42,977 nucleotides of DNA from a virus, in IMG/VR virus record IMGVR_UViG_3300025687_000010, positions 1 to 42,977 of that record, one strand, 5' to 3'. Every line of letters starts with the position of its first letter. Position 1 is the stretch's first letter. The translations under genes were made by a program, and so were the position numbers. The notes beneath the pieces were generated by a model. That model had not been told where the DNA came from. It saw only the letters and a list, made by a program, of their open reading frames with translations, and ran no database searches. Of the stretch, positions 14,659-25,700 are shown piece by piece.

Positions 14659-16964
14659 TGGCCCTTCAAAGTGAGAATCAGTACCCTGCATTCAGGATTC
14701 CGTTCGCCGGGCTGAACACCCACATAAGTGAACTCTTTATACAGAGCCACGACAGCCCGGAGATGCTGAACGTAGACCTGGACCCGGTCGGGTCCATGCG
14801 CAAGAGGGATGGCCTCCAGAGGCTCCAGAATGCCCCGTACGGGTCAACGTCCATCGACATGGTGTCTGTCCTGTATCGCCCGTCTGAGAGCTTAGGCTTC
14901 CTGTACGTGGCCTCTCAGGGCCACATGAGCGCCCTGGACATCGGGTCCATCGGCGGGTCGTGGTCGCTCATTCACGCACCGGCAGAAAACCTGTCTCAGC
15001 CGTGCTCCACCACGGCGGCCTTTGCCGTTGAATCCGGCCCGTACACGGGCGGCGAGCCGACATCGGTCGAAAACAAGGGCGAATGCCTCTACGTTTGCGA
15101 CGGAAGCAGTGAACCGTTCATTCTTGGCGGGGGCATGTCGGCCAGTTCCGTGTCCCAGACGAACGAGCAGATTGAGGTCAGTTCGGGCGCCGTTCTCGTG
15201 ACAATCACCGGGCATGGCTACGCCAACTACGACATCGTCACGCTCTCGGGGATCAGCTCAACGAGCGACTGGTATTCGTTTGAGAACAGGTCGTTCTTTG
15301 TCGAGGAGGTCACAGCCAACACGTTCTACCTGCTCGACGGTGACTTCACTAGGGTGGCTGGATCGGCTCAGGCCACTGAGACCACTGGTATCGGGTCATC
15401 CCTCCTGCTGGGCAATGACGACCATGTCCGCCGGTGGCCGCTCGGGGTGTACGACGCCACCAACCCCAGGCGCGGGTATCCCAGGCGCTGGGCCGACCCG
15501 GACGAGACATGGACCACTGAGGATTTCCCCCCAGGCCCCACTGATTGGCCCAGCGCTACGACTTACGTTGGCACCGGGCTTGGGGCCAGGATGTTCGCCT
15601 ACGGGTTCTCAAGGGACCCCAGCCGCGTCGACTACTCGGAGCTCGGGGTTCCGTACAACTTCCTGCACAGCAACACGCAGTTTGCCGATGAGGCGGCCGC
15701 ATCGCTTGAGGCTTCTCCTGCCATTGACGGTGGATACTTCTACTGCATGGCTGGTGACGGAGACCGCGTCGTAGCGGTCCGCGACCTCATGGGATATGTC
15801 GTCGTGTTTAAGACCAAGCGCACCGTGCTCTATCAGGGCGAGCTCGGGGAGTACTTCCGGGTTGCTCAGGAGTACCCGGTCGGCGCCCTGTCGAACGATA
15901 GCGTGGTCAAGGTCGGCAACGACATCTACTTCTGGAGCTACGACGGGCCCAGAAAGCTGTCGACCACGGCGGCCGGGGCTGACCTCATTGATGTCTCGGT
16001 GTCTGCTGATGTCATTGAGGTCTCGCGCGGACTGACCACCGGGCAGGGCGGAAAGGTCATCGCCAGACACGAGCGCCTCAACCAGCGCATCATCTGGCAC
16101 TTCCCCGACGAGAGCACCAGAAACGATGCCTGCCTCGTCTACTACTACCCCTCAAGGCTGGATCAGGACGGGCGCTGGTCAAACTGGGGTGGCAAATACG
16201 CTGAGATGTCTCAAGCTGTAGCGTTCGAGAACCCTGAGAGCGGCAGTTCTTACACGTTCGGCGGCTCAAACAGCGAGCGCCTCGTTTACATCATGAACAC
16301 CGGGTCGTACGACGACTACGACGAAGTGTCTCAGGCCACTGAGCAGATTGAGGTCAGCGATAGCGCAATGCTCATCACGGTCTCAGGGCACGGCCTCAGC
16401 ACCGGAGACTCGTTCACGATGAACGGGATAGACTCAGGTAGCGACTGGTTCTCACACGACGGCAACACGTATTACGCTGAGGTCGTCGACGATGACACGT
16501 TCTACGCCAGGGACGCTCTCAGCGTGAGGGTGGCCGCATCCACTGAGGCCACTGAGACCACCGGGATAGGCACCATCGACACCGAGGAGCCTACTGTCAT
16601 CGAGATGCTGTACCGCACTCGCTGGTACGACGCTGGTGAGGTCCACAACTACAAGCGTGGTCTCGACCTCATGGTGATCTACAGCGAAGAGGGAAGCGCC
16701 GAGGTTGAGATCGAGATCACTTACGATTACGATTCCACCGGCGAGGGCGTGTCGTATGTGCTGGTGCCGATGTCTGGAACCAGCGGTCGCTGGAACTTCG
16801 GGTTCTGGAATGACGGCACGTGGAACATGTCAGGTCGGTCGATGGTCACCTACGAGGCGGGCGGCCTTGGAAAGATTTTCAGCCTCACGATAACCGACTC
16901 CTCGCGTTACCACTGCGGTATCGCCGGAATGGTCCTTGGCCTGAGCAGAAAAGGTACGAGATGA
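14658..16964 (+). CDS. Tail nozzle/stabilisation protein with two inserted beta domains (768 aa)
   Basis: Position and size fit the tail nozzle (T7 gp12 / P22 gp10 type): an N-terminal GLNTHISELFIQSHDSPEM segment is typical of proteins that contact the adaptor, followed by beta-propeller-like repeats. Two copies of an ~80-residue domain are visible at residues ~166-248 and ~558-640. They share EQIEVS..A.L.T..GHG, SDW, F and TETTGIG elements. These resemble FCCH-type beta domains found in phage tail proteins. The two copies are separated by ~310 residues and similar in both DNA and protein. Confidence 0.8.
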   Translation: MALQSENQYPAFRIPFAGLNTHISELFIQSHDSPEMLNVDLDPVGSMRKRDGLQRLQNAPYGSTSIDMVSVLYRPSESLGFLYVASQGHMSALDIGSIGGSWSLIHAPAENLSQPCSTTAAFAVESGPYTGGEPTSVENKGECLYVCDGSSEPFILGGGMSASSVSQTNEQIEVSSGAVLVTITGHGYANYDIVTLSGISSTSDWYSFENRSFFVEEVTANTFYLLDGDFTRVAGSAQATETTGIGSSLLLGNDDHVRRWPLGVYDATNPRRGYPRRWADPDETWTTEDFPPGPTDWPSATTYVGTGLGARMFAYGFSRDPSRVDYSELGVPYNFLHSNTQFADEAAASLEASPAIDGGYFYCMAGDGDRVVAVRDLMGYVVVFKTKRTVLYQGELGEYFRVAQEYPVGALSNDSVVKVGNDIYFWSYDGPRKLSTTAAGADLIDVSVSADVIEVSRGLTTGQGGKVIARHERLNQRIIWHFPDESTRNDACLVYYYPSRLDQDGRWSNWGGKYAEMSQAVAFENPESGSSYTFGGSNSERLVYIMNTGSYDDYDEVSQATEQIEVSDSAMLITVSGHGLSTGDSFTMNGIDSGSDWFSHDGNTYYAEVVDDDTFYARDALSVRVAASTEATETTGIGTIDTEEPTVIEMLYRTRWYDAGEVHNYKRGLDLMVIYSEEGSAEVEIEITYDYDSTGEGVSYVLVPMSGTSGRWNFGFWNDGTWNMSGRSMVTYEAGGLGKIFSLTITDSSRYHCGIAGMVLGLSRKGTR

Positions 16965-17464
16965 CTTGGATCGCTACAGAGAACACGAACCTGACGGCGG
17001 AGCAAATCTACGAGGTGTTAAAGCACCACAGGCTTCTGCCCGAGTCGATAGATACCGTGGTCTGTATATGCAATGGCATGGCGTACCAGGGGAGGCACTT
17101 TGTCGTGACGGAGGGAGATGGTCAGGAGGTGGCGAATATCTTTGTCAGCGATGTCCAAGAGGGCGAGACTGCGAGCTTAGATTTTATTCCGGTACCGAAG
17201 TACTTCCGGAGTGGCTTCGACGAAGACCTTCGCGGTGCGGTGATGCCCGTCTTGACTGGCATTTTTCGTGGATCAGGAGTGAGGAGATTGAACTCTTTGG
17301 TCCCCAGTTCGAGGTCGAAGACAAAGAGGGCGCTCTGCTCGTTGGGATTCGTCGTTGAGGGCCGGATGCGTGATGCCGTTCGCTTCCACGGGAAAGAGCC
17401 TGAGGACATACGCGTTCTTGGCATGTTGAGCGATGACCTTGATCGCTCTATCAGGGAAGGTTAG
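16961..17464 (+). CDS. GNAT-like protein in the ejection cluster (167 aa)
   Basis: The ATG overlaps the nozzle stop (ATGA). The C-terminal part (residues ~120-165) has the GNAT acetyltransferase ending: a helix, then ALCSLGFVVEGRMRDAVRF and a final RVLGML strand. The classical acetyl-CoA loop (Q/RxxGxG/A) is weak (RGSGVRRLN), so activity is uncertain. In T7-like gene order this site holds the first internal-virion protein gene, and GNAT-fold proteins occur there in many podoviruses. Virion assembly or modification of an ejected protein are both possible. Confidence 0.7.
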   Translation: MTWIATENTNLTAEQIYEVLKHHRLLPESIDTVVCICNGMAYQGRHFVVTEGDGQEVANIFVSDVQEGETASLDFIPVPKYFRSGFDEDLRGAVMPVLTGIFRGSGVRRLNSLVPSSRSKTKRALCSLGFVVEGRMRDAVRFHGKEPEDIRVLGMLSDDLDRSIREG

Positions 17465-17466
17465 AG

Positions 17467-18126
17467 ATGGGATTCTTCGATTCTATTTTAGGCGGAGCCG
17501 CAGGGTTCGCCTCTGGCGGCCAGCTCGGTGCGGCCGTCGGGATCGCTGGCGGGCTGTTTGGCGGAGACCGTGAGACCGTGGCGAGGTTCGAGTCGCTCTC
17601 ACCAGCACAGCGCCAGATCATCGAGCAGATCGGCAGACAGATGCCCGGCCTGCTGGAGCAGATGACTCCGGACGCCTTTGAGAGTCTGGTCGGACAGCTC
17701 GGCGACAAGTTCACTGAGCTCGGCAGGCAGGATGTCAAGACGGCTTTCGCCAAGCAGAAGGGCTCAGCGATGTCCGCCCTGTCGCGCACCGGCACCGGGG
17801 TCAGCTCCGTCCGCACCTCTCAGTTGGGCCAGCTCGGGGCCATGGAGGGTCAGGAGCTGAGCAGGGCCACGATCATGGGCCAGCAGGCGGCAGAGAGCAT
17901 TGCTGGCGCCCGCATGGGCGCCTACTCCCAGATGGCGGGACAGATGAGCGGCATCATGTCAAACATCTACGGTAGCCGCAGGCAGGTCGGACAGTCCACC
18001 CCTGGCCAGTTCAGGGACAGCCTCTTCGGTGAGATCGGCGGTGCCCTCGTTGACCAGCAGTCGTGGATCAACCAGAACGACCGTCTCAAGGGTGTCAACG
18101 ACTGGCTTACCGGCTTGGTTACATGA
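17467..18126 (+). CDS. Internal virion (ejection) protein, gp14-like (219 aa)
   Basis: Starts with a Gly/Ala-rich hydrophobic segment (FFDSILGGAAGFASGGQLG, residues 3-21), then GIAGGLFGG, typical of ejection proteins that enter the membrane. The rest is helical and Gln/Met/Ser-rich (QMAGQMSGIMS). It is the first of three consecutive genes matching T7 gp14-gp15-gp16 in order and increasing size. The start is two bases after the previous stop. Confidence 0.72.
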   Translation: MGFFDSILGGAAGFASGGQLGAAVGIAGGLFGGDRETVARFESLSPAQRQIIEQIGRQMPGLLEQMTPDAFESLVGQLGDKFTELGRQDVKTAFAKQKGSAMSALSRTGTGVSSVRTSQLGQLGAMEGQELSRATIMGQQAAESIAGARMGAYSQMAGQMSGIMSNIYGSRRQVGQSTPGQFRDSLFGEIGGALVDQQSWINQNDRLKGVNDWLTGLVT

Positions 18127-18138
18127 TAGGAGAGAACG

Positions 18139-19731
18139 ATGGGCATCTTTGGTGGCGGCATGGCCGAGGCTCGGGCGAGAAACGCCAAGTACGCCGAGCT
18201 CGCCAGACTAGCGCAGAAGGAAACGGTGCGCAGGGAAGAGTGGGAGTTCGGCGTCCGCGAGAAGGCGTATGCCGAAACCCAGAAGATCGAGAAAGACCTA
18301 GCCTCTGGCGCCATTACCACGGAGGACGCGGCGAAGGCCCACGAGACCCTTATAGGGACCTACGGCAAGTATGCCCCGCAGACCGTGCTCGACCAGCCGT
18401 ACGGTAACTACATCACGAAGCCCGAGGCTGTCGAGCTGGCCGAGCGGACCACTGTTGGCGTGACGGCGCGGGGGCCCAGCTTCCTAAACCCGCAGATGGC
18501 GTTCCAGGGAATGGCGGAACAGCAGGTCGCACAACAGGCCGCAGAGGAAGAGCGGACCGGTGCCGTTCTCAAGAAGGCCAGAGAGCTGTTCGGCACGGTG
18601 CAAAAGGGCGGAGCCACTGAGGCTGGAATGCAGGGCTATCGCGGCAACGACGCAATGAACCTCGACCGGTGGTACATGCAGATGGAGGGAAACATCGGCA
18701 CCATCATGCGTGAGGCCGCAGTGTCAGTGTACGGACAAGATGAGGCGAGAAGCGCCGCCATCGGCGACCTGCTTGGTGACGATGCCGTCGTCCAGAGAGC
18801 GAAAGAGCTTGCCGTAAACCAGAGCGAAAACTCTTTCGTCAAAGCCAAGCACATCAAGGAGTTGCAGGACGCCATCGACGCTCGCTCCGCGTCGTACAAG
18901 GCTGGCGTGAAGGAAGACATCGAGCGCATTGACGATCTTGTTACGGCGGGCAACAGGACCATGGCCGCGATCCTGGGCGTTGACGTCAGCCAGATGGGCG
19001 GGTTCATCGCCCAGCTAGACAAGAGCGAGAGAGCGTCTGTGGCTAACGTGATGGACTACACCGCCCAGTTGGCACAGAGGCCGGGCATGGACACCGCCAA
19101 GATGCAGTATCTGGTCTCGGGGCGCATGTCGTGGATGCTCGGTGAGGACGGGGTCATCGACTCCGACAAGTTCCTCACGCTAGTCGACAAGTACGGCGCC
19201 GCCGGACTGCCGGACCAGAAGGGTCTGCCCAAGACCGTGCTGGACTTCATGACGGACCCGGCCCTGCCAGCGGGCACCTGGGACCCCGTTGACAACCTCT
19301 TCACCATGTATACCGGAAGAGACTCCGATCCTGTGATACTCACCATCGAGGGCCTCAAGGAGATCATGGACGCACAGGCGCTCGAAGACGCAAAGGCGTC
19401 GATCTCAACCGAGACCGTTCCGTTCATGAACGGCCTGAAGGCGATACAGAAAGAGGTCGATGACGGCTACGCCCGTGAGATTTTCCCAGAAGGCGAGCCA
19501 GATTCCGGAGTCACCCCAGGCAAGCCAGATGCCGGAGTCACCATCAAGAAGGGCAAGACCAAGAACAAGTACTACCGGACCCCCGAGGGCGTTCTCGTCT
19601 ACACGCTCACGGCAGACGGGTGGAAGCAGACCAAGAGGTTCACCCGGAAAGAGTGGCTACGTACGCGCCTCAGAAAAGAGAAAGAGACCGAACCGCTGTC
19701 GTGGTTTGGTGTCGTACAGGGACTGCGTTAG
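18139..19731 (+). CDS. Internal virion (ejection) protein, gp15-like (530 aa)
   Basis: Largely helical, charged, with an N-terminal coiled coil (AEARARNAKYAELARLAQKE) and no enzyme motif that I recognise. The C-terminal ~60 residues are Lys/Arg-rich with a short repeat (PDSGVTPGKPDAGVTIKKGK). By order between the gp14-like and gp16-like genes it is a candidate tube-forming ejection protein. Preceded by AGGAG; followed after 12 bases by the 2572-aa gene. Confidence 0.72.
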   Translation: MGIFGGGMAEARARNAKYAELARLAQKETVRREEWEFGVREKAYAETQKIEKDLASGAITTEDAAKAHETLIGTYGKYAPQTVLDQPYGNYITKPEAVELAERTTVGVTARGPSFLNPQMAFQGMAEQQVAQQAAEEERTGAVLKKARELFGTVQKGGATEAGMQGYRGNDAMNLDRWYMQMEGNIGTIMREAAVSVYGQDEARSAAIGDLLGDDAVVQRAKELAVNQSENSFVKAKHIKELQDAIDARSASYKAGVKEDIERIDDLVTAGNRTMAAILGVDVSQMGGFIAQLDKSERASVANVMDYTAQLAQRPGMDTAKMQYLVSGRMSWMLGEDGVIDSDKFLTLVDKYGAAGLPDQKGLPKTVLDFMTDPALPAGTWDPVDNLFTMYTGRDSDPVILTIEGLKEIMDAQALEDAKASISTETVPFMNGLKAIQKEVDDGYAREIFPEGEPDSGVTPGKPDAGVTIKKGKTKNKYYRTPEGVLVYTLTADGWKQTKRFTRKEWLRTRLRKEKETEPLSWFGVVQGLR

Positions 19732-19743
19732 ACAGGAGACATC

Positions 19744-22700
19744 GTGCCGTTCGATATCACAGACTACGCAAAAAAAGACGATGTGTACCCCACCGGCAAA
19801 GGCGGGTACGGGTCTGAGCCGCCGCCGGTAAAGGTGCGCGACTACACCGGAATGACCGTTCCCGACAAATACGCCAAGGTATGGGAGCGGAGTGGCGATT
19901 ACATCACCAGAGCCGCAAACAAGGCTCAGGTCGACCCGGCGATTATTCTCAGCTTGGTTGTTCCGGAGTCAGGCGGTGACCCGACGGCCGTGTCCATGCA
20001 GGAGACTAAGTTCGGCAACGCCTACGGCGGCATGCAGGTCATGTGGCCAGCGGCAAAGGACATGGGCTACGATGTCAACAGCGACGCAGAGTGGCGCAAG
20101 ATGGTCATGGACAACCCTCAGGTCGGGTTCGACGCCGGGGCCAAGTACATTAAGTTGTTGCTGAACAGGTACAAGGGCAACCTGAGGTATGCGGTGGCCG
20201 CGTACCACGACGGCATGGGCACCATCGACGCCCAGATCAAGGCTGGTAACGGGATCACTCGCGGCAAGAACGGCGCGTGGCACGAGAAAAAGTTCTTTGA
20301 GACCTACTCAAACCTTCGTGGCACCCCGCACGATCTTGAATCTTTCTCTTTCCCGGTCTCGGATGGACTTGTACGGAGCTCGTCTGGCGTTCCGTACGTC
20401 GGAACACCCGGGGCAGACTTCAGGTGGCAGGCCGGGCAAAGCAGGGTACTACAGAAGCCTTCCGAAAAGGCTTTCGTTGAATGGAAGCTCGGCAGGTCAC
20501 TCAGACAGAAGGCAGAGCAAAAGCAGTACGGGCCCGGGTGGTACAAGAAGCTCGAAGATGAGTCGGGAATGCTGGGAGTCAGCGACACCGACTTCATCAA
20601 CAGGGCCGGTGAGAACGCAGAGCGTCTCAACGGAATTGGTGAATCCGGGTTCTCAGACTTCCTCGACGCTGTCGCACAGGGGGCCGTCAAGTCCTTTGTG
20701 CTTGGAGGGGTCTACCTCGGCGCCATTGGAAACAGGATGGGCCTTGGCCGTGGCCTGCTTGATGCTTCTCTCGGTGTTACGTCGTGGGCTGACGACTACT
20801 TCAAGGTCAATCAGGAGGGGTTCTGGACTGGCTTGGGCGGGGCCATCGGCTCTTCCCTGCCGCTGTTCCTCGGCGGAGCCCTCGGGGCCAACGCGGCTTC
20901 AATGATCGCCACCCGGTACGGAGCGCGCCTAGCGTCCGTGTTCGGGATGAGCTTGGCTGAGGGCGGAGCTGTCATCCCTGCGGCACAGCGTCTTGCAATC
21001 ATCGCTGGCAAGGCCGCAGACACCTCAAAGAAGTTCGGGCTGTCAACCAAGGGTATCGGCTTCGCCGCCGGTCAGGCTGTCCCCGAGGCTATCATTGAGG
21101 CCGGTTCCACATACGCCGAGGCCAAGAACAGGGGCTGGACTGACGAGGACGCCCTCGTCGCGGCCCACAAGACCCTCGGCGGGAACGTGCCCGCCGTTGC
21201 CATCATGGACTTCCCGTACGCCCTCTACGGCGGCAACTGGTTCGCAAGACTGCTCGGTGCGTCAATAACCGAAGGTCTGCAAGAGATCATCCAGGGGAAC
21301 ATCTCTGAGGCCGCACTTGAGGACAAGGACTGGAGCGGGGTGTTCGACCCGCGCGGCAAGGAGATGGAGTTCATCTACGGTGCCATCGTCGGCGGCATGC
21401 TCCACTCAATGAACCCGGCCGCGTACGAGCGCGAGCTCACTAAAGAAGAGCAGGAGCAGGTCGACACGTTCGTTGCCAAGCTCGACTCTCAGATGGATGA
21501 GGTGTCGAACCCGGTAAAGAAGGCTGAGGTCGGCGGGATTGATGTCAGGTCCGACATGGGCGTCGAGGCCGCAGAGCGGCGAGTGACCCTGGAGGAGTAT
21601 GCCGCAGGTGCCTCGGACGAGAAGCTGGAGAAGGATATCCAGGGCCGGGTTGACGAGATCGAGAACATGACCCGACAGATGGAGGGCCTCGATCCAGAGA
21701 CGCAAGGCAACGCCATCGAGTGGCTCAAGGGCCAGATACTCAAACAGCGTGATGCGCTCTCAACGCTCACCCACGAGCAACTGGTTCGTGAGGTCCAGCG
21801 GGGTGTCTTCGGCCGTAAGGGCGTCAGCAAGGCCCAGTCCGCAGAGGACCTACGCAACCTGATCCTCGACACTGCTAACCACGCCAGCAAGAAGGGCAGT
21901 ATCACAAAGAACGAGGCCCTGCACCTGATCCTGGCCACCGGTGCGCTACTCAGGGAGGATGCCGCCAGTTCAGATTTCCTGAACGAGCTGGAGTCCGTGT
22001 TCCCTGGCGTCAAGAAGCTCAGGGAGGCGTACGACGCGAAGAAAGCCCTTGAGGCCGCCCGATTGGCCGAGGAGGGCAAGACCTCGACCCCGGGCTCCGA
22101 GACTGATGTCGACGACCGCACCGACCCCAGGACCGGCAGAGAAGAGGACAGAGAGACCACGATACAAAGGTTGAAGCTGGACCTTGAGAACAATCGCCAC
22201 ATCGTTAGTAACCCTGATGACTACTCTGATGTTGCCGTTGAGGCCGCACAGCTTGACATTGAGCGCGACGAGGCGGCACTCGTGCGGCTTGGTGTCGACC
22301 CTAATGTCGCACCTGAGGAGACACCGGGGCCTGCCGCCGGAGCAGAGCCAGCCACCGGAGCGGGGCCAGCCACCGGAGCGGGGCCAGCCACCGGGAGTGC
22401 GCCGGTTCCCAAGGTCTTGCCTTCCACGCCGCTGTTGACTGGGGGGGCGCCCGCGCCGCTGTTGCCTGCGCCCGCCAAGAAGGAACCCGTAAAGAAAACG
22501 CTCTCAGCCAAGAAGAAGCCCGTAAAGAAAAAGCTCCCCGCCAAGAAGACGCTCGCAAAGAAAAAGACTGCGCCCGCCAAGAAGACGCTCGTAAAGAAAA
22601 AGCGCCCAAAGCGTCTGGGCTCTGTCGTCAACTGGCTCAATGGCGAGTGGGCGCGCATTGATGAGAGCCAGAAACATTCTCCCGCCGAGAAAAATAGGTT

Positions 22701-25700
22701 GAAGCAGGAGGCCATCAACGAGGTCCTGACTTCCGAGAATCCAGACGTACGCCACACGGTGGAGGAGTGGCTGAGGGACCATGTCGGCGTCGGAGTGTTT
22801 GATACCACCGGGCCTGCGGCCGAGGATGTTCAGGCGGCAAAGAAGTCCCTCAAAGCCAAGGCCAAGGCCAAGAAAAAAGAGAACGAGTACCAAACCGAGG
22901 GGAGACGCAGGAAGGCCCGTGCGCAGGAAAAGAAGACAGCGGAAGAACAGAAGAAGAGAGAGGCCGAGATCAGGGCCGAGAAGAAGGCCATCGAGGAAGA
23001 GAAGAGCAAGAAGAAGGCGCGCTTTGGCAAGGTCAAGGAGCCACGGGAGCCCGGTGAGTTCACCGAGCCGGTTGACCTTGGCGAGCCGCTTACCGATAAG
23101 GCTGGGCTGGAGCGGGCCCGGGCGGCCGAGGACGAGCTCAGCAAGTTACTGGAAGAAGAGAAGGAAAAGTTCTACGCTGGTGAGCGCGGAGAGCGCACCA
23201 AGCCGGGAATCAGGAGAAAGAGGAATGGATCGCTTGACTATAAGCTGGACCAGGGCGTCCGGCGCGGCCGCAAAAGCGCACTCACCCTCACCGACGAAAC
23301 GAGGTACCTGCCCGAGGGGTACGAGGAAATGCCGACATGGTCGCTTCGATGGACCGACCCTCAGGGCAACAAGCACGAGGAGCTGTTCAACTCAAAAAGC
23401 CGTGCCCTTGCGTTCCTCGAAGAGCTAGAGGGCGGCCTGTTGCCGACAAAGGCCCAGGCCCGAGCGAGGATATTCGCCATCGAGGACGCACTTGAGGATG
23501 TCAGAGGGCGCATCAGGTCGTACCTCAATAGGGCCAAACCTGTCGGCACGGTGTCAAGCAAAGAGGAAGCCCGCATCATCGGCATGGAGGAGGCCAGTGC
23601 GGCGGCCAGAGCCGAAGAAGGTGTGGAAGAGGGGGCTGTAGTCGAACAGGGGGCCCCAGTCGACCTGTATACCGGAGAGCAGATTGGCCAGCACGATGTC
23701 ACGGCCAGAAAGACCAGCGGCGTCAAGCTTGCCGACAATGAAGTGCTGATGTACGACCTGTCGACCGGCGGATACACCGTGGTTTCGCTGAGCTCCCTCG
23801 CCAAGTTCACCGAAGAAGAAGCCGATCTCATGAGCCCGGAAGAGGCGATTGAGATGATTACGCTCATGGGCTTGCAGGACGAAGAGGCCGGGCTGGTCCC
23901 TGGTCTGTCGAGGGCCGACATCGAGAGCGGGGCGTTCCCACCCAAGCGCATCAACAAGGACGGCACTCGCCAGTACAGCCTCGACATGATACTCCATGCC
24001 ATGGGCCGTGACTCGATACTCGGCCAGGAACTTACGGCGAGGCAGACCACTGAGCTCGTTGAGGCCAACCTCGACGAAGCCATCAGGCGGACGGAACTCG
24101 CCTACCAGAGACAGGTCGCCCTCTATCGCCAGAAGAAGCGCCGTATCGACTCCGATCTGCGCAACTCTGACCCGGCCATCAGGGACAGGGCGATGCGCGA
24201 CCTCAAGGAGATTGAGGCCAGGGGCAGGGAGATCGCTGAGTTCCGCAAGCAGTTGCAGAAGATCAAGGACCAGAAGCAAACCTCCCGCCAGTACCTGATG
24301 GGCAGGCTCAAGAGGCAGAAGGTCCTCATCGAGCGACACTCCAAGCTCATGAAGGAGCTCGATAAACTGCCCTCTGTTCCGGGTAGCGTCGAGCGTGCCG
24401 ACGCGATCTCAGCAGAGATCAACGCCATCAGGGACGAGCTCGCTCGCCTGACCAGCATCATTGAGGCGCTTAACGTGCCCAACGGCAAGCTCTACGACAT
24501 AAGCAGTATCTTCGGCATGTTGTTCGACATGAGGGCCCTCAAGCGAGCCTTCGGCGGGGTGTATTCCAAGAAGTGGAGAAAGAGCCTTGAGTACAGCCCG
24601 ATCCGGAACGCACCGTCGTCTCAGGCCATGTCTGACGAGCACAACGCCAAGGTCCAGGCTGGTCGGGGCAAATCGGCTGGCAGGTACCTGAACGAGGTCT
24701 ACACCGACTGGGTCGACGCAGACCACATGGCCAAGTACGTCATCGAGGAGCACGCAGGTGGTTCAGAGATCAGCCGAGCCCTGCTTGAGCGCGGACTGTC
24801 TCCGTACCACATCCTCAGGGGTTCGGTAAAGGGGTGGGCGGCGGCCTACAACTACTTCCTGCGCAACGGCGTGCGTGACCCCAAGACCGGCGAGCGTATC
24901 GACGGCAACATGGGCATCGAGGAGATTCTCAAGCACCACAAGATTTCTGGGAACCTCAGCAAGTTCTCACAGCTCAACCAGTACATGAAGGCCCGCAGGC
25001 TGTTGGGGCTTTATGACATGGACCCGAAGAGGTTCACGGGCTGGACCGCTGATGAGATGCAGGACCAGTTGAGGATGTGGCGTGGGGCTGTCGCCGAGGC
25101 CGACGCAGACATTATTGGGGCGGCAGACAAGATCAGCCAGTTCATGAACGCCACCATCAAGTTCTCCAACAAGAACGGAATCCACTCCGACGAGGAGGTC
25201 CTGAGGATCACCGAGAACCCCGGCGGGTTGGCCAGCCAGGGCGATGCGTTCTACGCCCCGCTGTACGAGGCGATGGACAAGGAGGTCACCATGGGTGGCG
25301 ACATCTCCAGGAACGCGATCTCAGGCACCAAGCCCCTCGGCACCATTGACCGCAACACTGCCATCATGGACCCGGTCGATGCGGCTATTAGGGTGTCCGC
25401 TCAGCGCATCAACGCGGCGTACATGAATAACGCCAAGCTCAGGATAGCTCAGGCACTGGACCTGCTTGGCATTGACGAGCTCGGCCACGAGATCGACCCG
25501 AGGAGCAGTGAGGGCAGGACCATCATAACCAACAGGGTCAAGGGTGCGCTCATCAAGTTCGGCATGTCCGAGACCGACGCCTCGCAGAAGATCGACGCCA
25601 TTCTCAGCAACTCGGCAACCGCCGACGACATCGGCGTTAAGATTTGGATCGACAGCGTTGACCTCGCTGACGACATGATCGCCTTCTTCGACGACGGCAA

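Noticed and set aside
16966-17358. Rightward frame of 130 codons overlapping the GNAT-like gene
   Set aside because: The GNAT-like frame has the coupled ATGA start and a recognisable C-terminal motif; this one is its shifted shadow.
22348-22610. Repeat region as a CRISPR-like or regulatory array
   Set aside because: It is in frame within a long coding sequence and encodes Pro/Ala/Thr/Gly and Lys/Ala/Pro tracts, with no spacer structure.
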